This document shows positions 5,768 through 7,778 of a stretch of 7,778 nucleotides of DNA, in pieces. Made by a program: the position numbers and the translations under genes. This DNA is from Hyphomicrobiales bacterium (GTDB lineage: Bacteria > Pseudomonadota > Alphaproteobacteria > Rhizobiales > Xanthobacteraceae). The notes under the pieces were generated by a model, which was given only the letters and a program-made list of their open reading frames with translations, did not search any database and was not told the origin of the DNA. Positions within the stretch are counted from its first letter, which is position 1; the number at the start of each line of letters is the position of its first letter. The stretch spans positions 1 through 7,778 of the forward strand of contig JAFKKQ010000073.1 of the NCBI GenBank assembly GCA_017304505.1. Reading direction: 5' to 3'.

Positions 5768-6400
5768 TTAGCGCACTGGGCGCCGCGGTTTGCGGCGCGT
5801 GCCACCGTCTGCGCCGATCGCTTGCGCGCCAACGGCTTGAGCAGCCCGGATGGAATCGTAGCCATGCTCGATGATGTTGCGGACGAAGCGGTGAACGATT
5901 TGCAGGTCGCGATAGGAGATTCCGGTGAACAGCGGGCTGTTGACGTTGCGCAGCATCGGCCCCAGGCGCTCGAACAATTGTCGGGCGGCTTCAGTCAGGC
6001 CGACGCCAACGGCGCGGCGATCGACCGGGTCGGGGCGCTTGGTGAGGAGTCCCTTGGCCACCAGTCTCGCGACCTCGGAGGTGACGTAGGCTGCGGCGAC
6101 ATGCAGGTGGTCGGCGATGGCGCGCACCGTCATCTCACCCTCGCGTTCAAGGTACCAGACTGCGAGTAGCACGGAGTATTCGGCCGAACTGAGCGATAGC
6201 GCCGAGGCGATCTCCTGCCGCAACAGCCGCATCATCGACATGGCCGCATAAAGATCGGCCATGAATTCGCGGAGCGTGGCGTCGTCCGGGGGCAGGGCAT
6301 TGGCTTGCAGCGTGGCGACCCCGGCCGTGGCGGAAGCCCGTGGTTTGCGCCGTCTGTTGGCGTCGGCCGTCAAATGGTCATCTCTTGATTGCTGCGGCAT
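5768..6400 (-). CDS. MarR-family transcriptional regulator
   Basis: A 210-residue cytoplasmic DNA-binding protein, expected to act as a homodimer that usually releases DNA on binding a small, often aromatic, ligand. Helices for dimerisation occupy about 43-70 and 160-185. The winged helix-turn-helix runs from about 76 to 135: SSAEYSVLLAVWYL (71-84), the recognition region TVRAIADHLHVAAAYVTSEV (91-110) and the wing KRPDPVDRRAVGVGLTE (121-137), whose D-RR pattern is typical of the family. It is longer than the usual 140-170 residues, with a 40-residue N-terminal extension and a basic tail (RRKPRRPVR), both probably disordered. The ATG at 6400 has a poor ribosome site, so a later start is possible. 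It lies downstream of an aromatic hydroxylase and upstream of an MFS transporter in the same direction, the likely targets. The substrate cannot be named. Confidence 0.9.
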   Translation of the reverse strand: MPQQSRDDHLTADANRRRKPRASATAGVATLQANALPPDDATLREFMADLYAAMSMMRLLRQEIASALSLSSAEYSVLLAVWYLEREGEMTVRAIADHLHVAAAYVTSEVARLVAKGLLTKRPDPVDRRAVGVGLTEAARQLFERLGPMLRNVNSPLFTGISYRDLQIVHRFVRNIIEHGYDSIRAAQAVGAQAIGADGGTRRKPRRPVR

Positions 6401-6452
6401 GTCGGGGTTCGTGGGCTGCAGCGCTGTTTCGTTATCGAAGGGTCTTCACGCA

Positions 6453-6474
6453 AACCAATCCAACAGAACCAATC
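6453..6474 (-). promoter_or_regulatory. Direct repeat of AACCAATC upstream of the MarR gene
   Basis: AACCAATC occurs at 6453-6460 and 6467-6474, a 14-bp period. On the coding strand it reads GATTGGTT twice, 50-75 bases upstream of the regulator start. The nearer copy holds a possible -35 (TTGGTT), with GATAAC 16 bases further on as a weak -10. An autoregulatory or activator site is possible. MarR sites are usually inverted rather than direct repeats. Confidence 0.3.
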
Positions 6475-6499
6475 GATCAGATTCTCTTTGCTTTGTCCG

Positions 6500-6513
6500 C
6501 CCGCTGTCGCGGG
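6500..6513 (-). repeat. Small hairpin next to the HpaB terminator-like stem
   Basis: CCCGC (6500-6504) and GCGGG (6509-6513) form a five-pair stem with a TGTC loop. It lies just beyond the larger hairpin at 6517-6554 in the direction of transcription, making a tandem stem-loop arrangement. Confidence 0.35.
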
Positions 6514-6516
6514 TGC

Positions 6517-6554
6517 GGGCCGCCGCTCCGGCGTGACTGCCGGGGCGGCGGCCC
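6517..6554 (-). terminator. Strong hairpin after the HpaB-family gene, probable terminator or 3' stabiliser
   Basis: GGGCCGCCGC (6517-6526) pairs perfectly with GCGGCGGCCC (6545-6554). A T-G wobble and a CCGG/CCGG pair extend it to a 15-pair stem with an 8-base loop. It begins 11 bases after the hydroxylase stop codon. No U-run follows on the minus strand, so it may act with Rho, slow polymerase, or protect the 3' end of the upstream mRNA rather than stop it fully. Confidence 0.55.
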
Positions 6555-6565
6555 TTGCGTCCGGG

Positions 6566-7778
6566 TCAGGCTTTGCCGGGGTCGGGAATGTTTATCGAGG
6601 CGATGAGTTCATCGACCTGTTGCTTGCGCTCCTTCCACGGCGTGTTGTTGTAATTGTAGAACGCGTGGACGAACTGCGGCCCGGCGTAGAAGCGCTCATA
6701 TTGCGTGTGCCGTCCAGCGAACTCCGAGCCAAGATAATCCCAGGCCAGCTTCATGAACTTATAGCGATCGACCGCCGAGGCGTTGCCGCCCGCCCAGTAG
6801 TGATCGAACACATCCCGCAGCTTCGGATCGGAAAGGGCTGAGGAATCCGCCGGCATCTGAAACGGCCCGGCGCCGAGCATTTCGCGAACGGTTTCCGTGA
6901 TCTGATAATAGCTGTTGGTGCACCAGTTCAGGGCCGCATAAAGCTCACGTGTGTTGACGTACAGATAGGGGCCGAAGCTGTCGGCGTCCTCGATCTGGCC
7001 GGCGATCCAGCCCTTCAGGCCGGCTTCCGCAATCGCCAGCTTCGAGAGCGTTTCGCGCACGGCTGGAATCTGCAGCATGTTGTTCATCTCGGCCGCGCTA
7101 TAGGCGAAACCAAGGATCAGATTCAGCTTCTCGTGATAGCGCACGATGGCCTGATGGTTACCCATCACGTGGGACGGAGTCTTGAAATACATCTCGCGCG
7201 ACATGCCCACGTCGTCGAGCAGGAACACGCGCTCCCACGGAACCTTCACGTTGTCGAACACCACCACGGAGTCGGATTCGTCGAAGCGCGACGAGAACGG
7301 ATTGTCGGTCTGGCTGACGGCGTATTTCTCGAAGGATTTACGAGTCCACAGCGTGACGCCTTCCGTGCCGGTGGGCACGGCGCAGGTGACGGCCTGGCCT
7401 TTCTGCTCCGGCGGCAGAGGCAACAGATTGCCGATCCAGATTTCATCGGCGAACGCCGCGCCGGTGCCCAGCAGCTTCACGCCGTTGAGGATGATCCCGT
7501 CGTCCTTTTCGGCCGTGATCTGAAGGGCGGGGGCGGTGGCCGCCTTGCGGCCGTAGGTCTCGGGGTTGCGTGCGCCCTGCGGCGGGATGACGACGTAACA
7601 GGCATACAGGTCTTCATGGCGCATCTTGTCGTAATAGCGCGTGAGATTGGTGCCGAAGCCCTTGCGATTGGCCTCGAACAGTTCGGGTGCCATCGCCAGG
7701 CCGGTAACGAAGCTCGCGACGTGGTCGGGCGCGCGGCCGAGCAGGCCGTAGGTCCACTTTGCCACACGGCGGTGAGTC
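6566..7778 (-). CDS. HpaB-family FADH2-dependent aromatic hydroxylase, N-terminus cut by window edge
   Basis: The oxygenase part of a two-component flavin monooxygenase; a separate reductase would supply reduced flavin for ring hydroxylation of a phenol-like substrate. The frame is open to the right edge, with about 403 residues visible of a family usually 480-520 long, so roughly 80-120 are missing. A GTG at 7765 is internal. Numbered from that codon: GLLGRAPDH (7-15), VVIPPQGARNP (58-68), the beta-domain stretch LNGVKLLGTGAAFADEI (93-109), the family signature FDESDSVVVFDNVKVPWERV (161-180), RYHEKLNLILGFA (209-221), and the C-terminal-domain pieces KLAWDYLGSEFAGR (339-352) and YNNTPWKERKQQV (372-384). 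VPWERVF argues against the related 4-hydroxybutyryl-CoA dehydratases. The positions that, from memory, are Tyr and His in substrate binding by 4-hydroxyphenylacetate hydroxylase look like His15 and Tyr57 here, so no HpaB substrate is assigned. A MarR regulator gene follows 165 bp downstream. Confidence 0.9.
   Translation of the reverse strand, partial: THRRVAKWTYGLLGRAPDHVASFVTGLAMAPELFEANRKGFGTNLTRYYDKMRHEDLYACYVVIPPQGARNPETYGRKAATAPALQITAEKDDGIILNGVKLLGTGAAFADEIWIGNLLPLPPEQKGQAVTCAVPTGTEGVTLWTRKSFEKYAVSQTDNPFSSRFDESDSVVVFDNVKVPWERVFLLDDVGMSREMYFKTPSHVMGNHQAIVRYHEKLNLILGFAYSAAEMNNMLQIPAVRETLSKLAIAEAGLKGWIAGQIEDADSFGPYLYVNTRELYAALNWCTNSYYQITETVREMLGAGPFQMPADSSALSDPKLRDVFDHYWAGGNASAVDRYKFMKLAWDYLGSEFAGRHTQYERFYAGPQFVHAFYNYNNTPWKERKQQVDELIASINIPDPGKA

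Noticed and set aside
5702..6169. A 155-codon plus-strand frame opposite the MarR gene
   Set aside because: The minus strand encodes a clear winged-helix regulator. The plus-strand product shows no family features.
1..7778. Search for CRISPR repeats, insertion sequences, toxin-antitoxin pairs and phage genes
   Set aside because: No repeated spacer units, transposase motifs, terminal inverted repeats or small paired genes were found by reading both strands.

Overview
The window looks like chromosomal DNA from a GC-rich alphaproteobacterium. The best guess is order Hyphomicrobiales (Rhizobiales), near Bradyrhizobium, Rhodopseudomonas or Afipia. This rests on strong G/C bias at third codon positions, the character of the encoded proteins (an MHS-type transporter with a long periplasmic insert, a small secreted VIVIPSRPG-type protein) and a possible CtrA box. 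Nothing in the window fixes the genus. I see no insertion sequence, CRISPR array, phage gene or replication origin, and no convincing new multi-gene system.

Layout. (1) Positions 1-1367, minus: an MHS-family (proline/metabolite:H+ symporter) MFS transporter whose C-terminus runs off the left edge. (2) Positions 1368-1740: a gene-free 373-bp region between divergent genes, holding a hairpin, an AT-rich patch and an FNR/FixK-like dyad. (3) Positions 1741-3075, plus: two consecutive genes for small exported proline-rich proteins of unknown function. The second is preceded by a TTAA-N7-TTAA box and ends in a Tyr/Gly-rich octapeptide repeat. (4) Positions 3082-3936, minus: rlmB, a SPOUT 23S rRNA 2'-O-methyltransferase, convergent with the previous gene and only 6 bp from it. 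(5) Positions 4041-4386, plus: a candidate sigma-70 promoter, then tRNA-Tyr(GTA) and tRNA-Gly(TCC). Two similar palindromes lie between rlmB and the tRNAs. (6) Positions 4429-7778, minus: three genes in one direction. In transcription order they are a partial HpaB-family flavin-dependent aromatic hydroxylase, a MarR-family regulator and a second MFS transporter.

Working together. Sections 4 and 5 are translation housekeeping genes (rRNA modification and tRNAs). Section 6 reads as a possible small aromatic-compound module: oxygenase, ligand-responsive regulator and transporter. The 148-165 bp gaps and a strong hairpin after the oxygenase argue against one tight operon. The oxygenase needs a flavin reductase (HpaC-like), which is not in the window. 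At two positions where, from memory, classical 4-hydroxyphenylacetate hydroxylases bind substrate, this protein appears to carry different residues, so its substrate should be treated as unknown.
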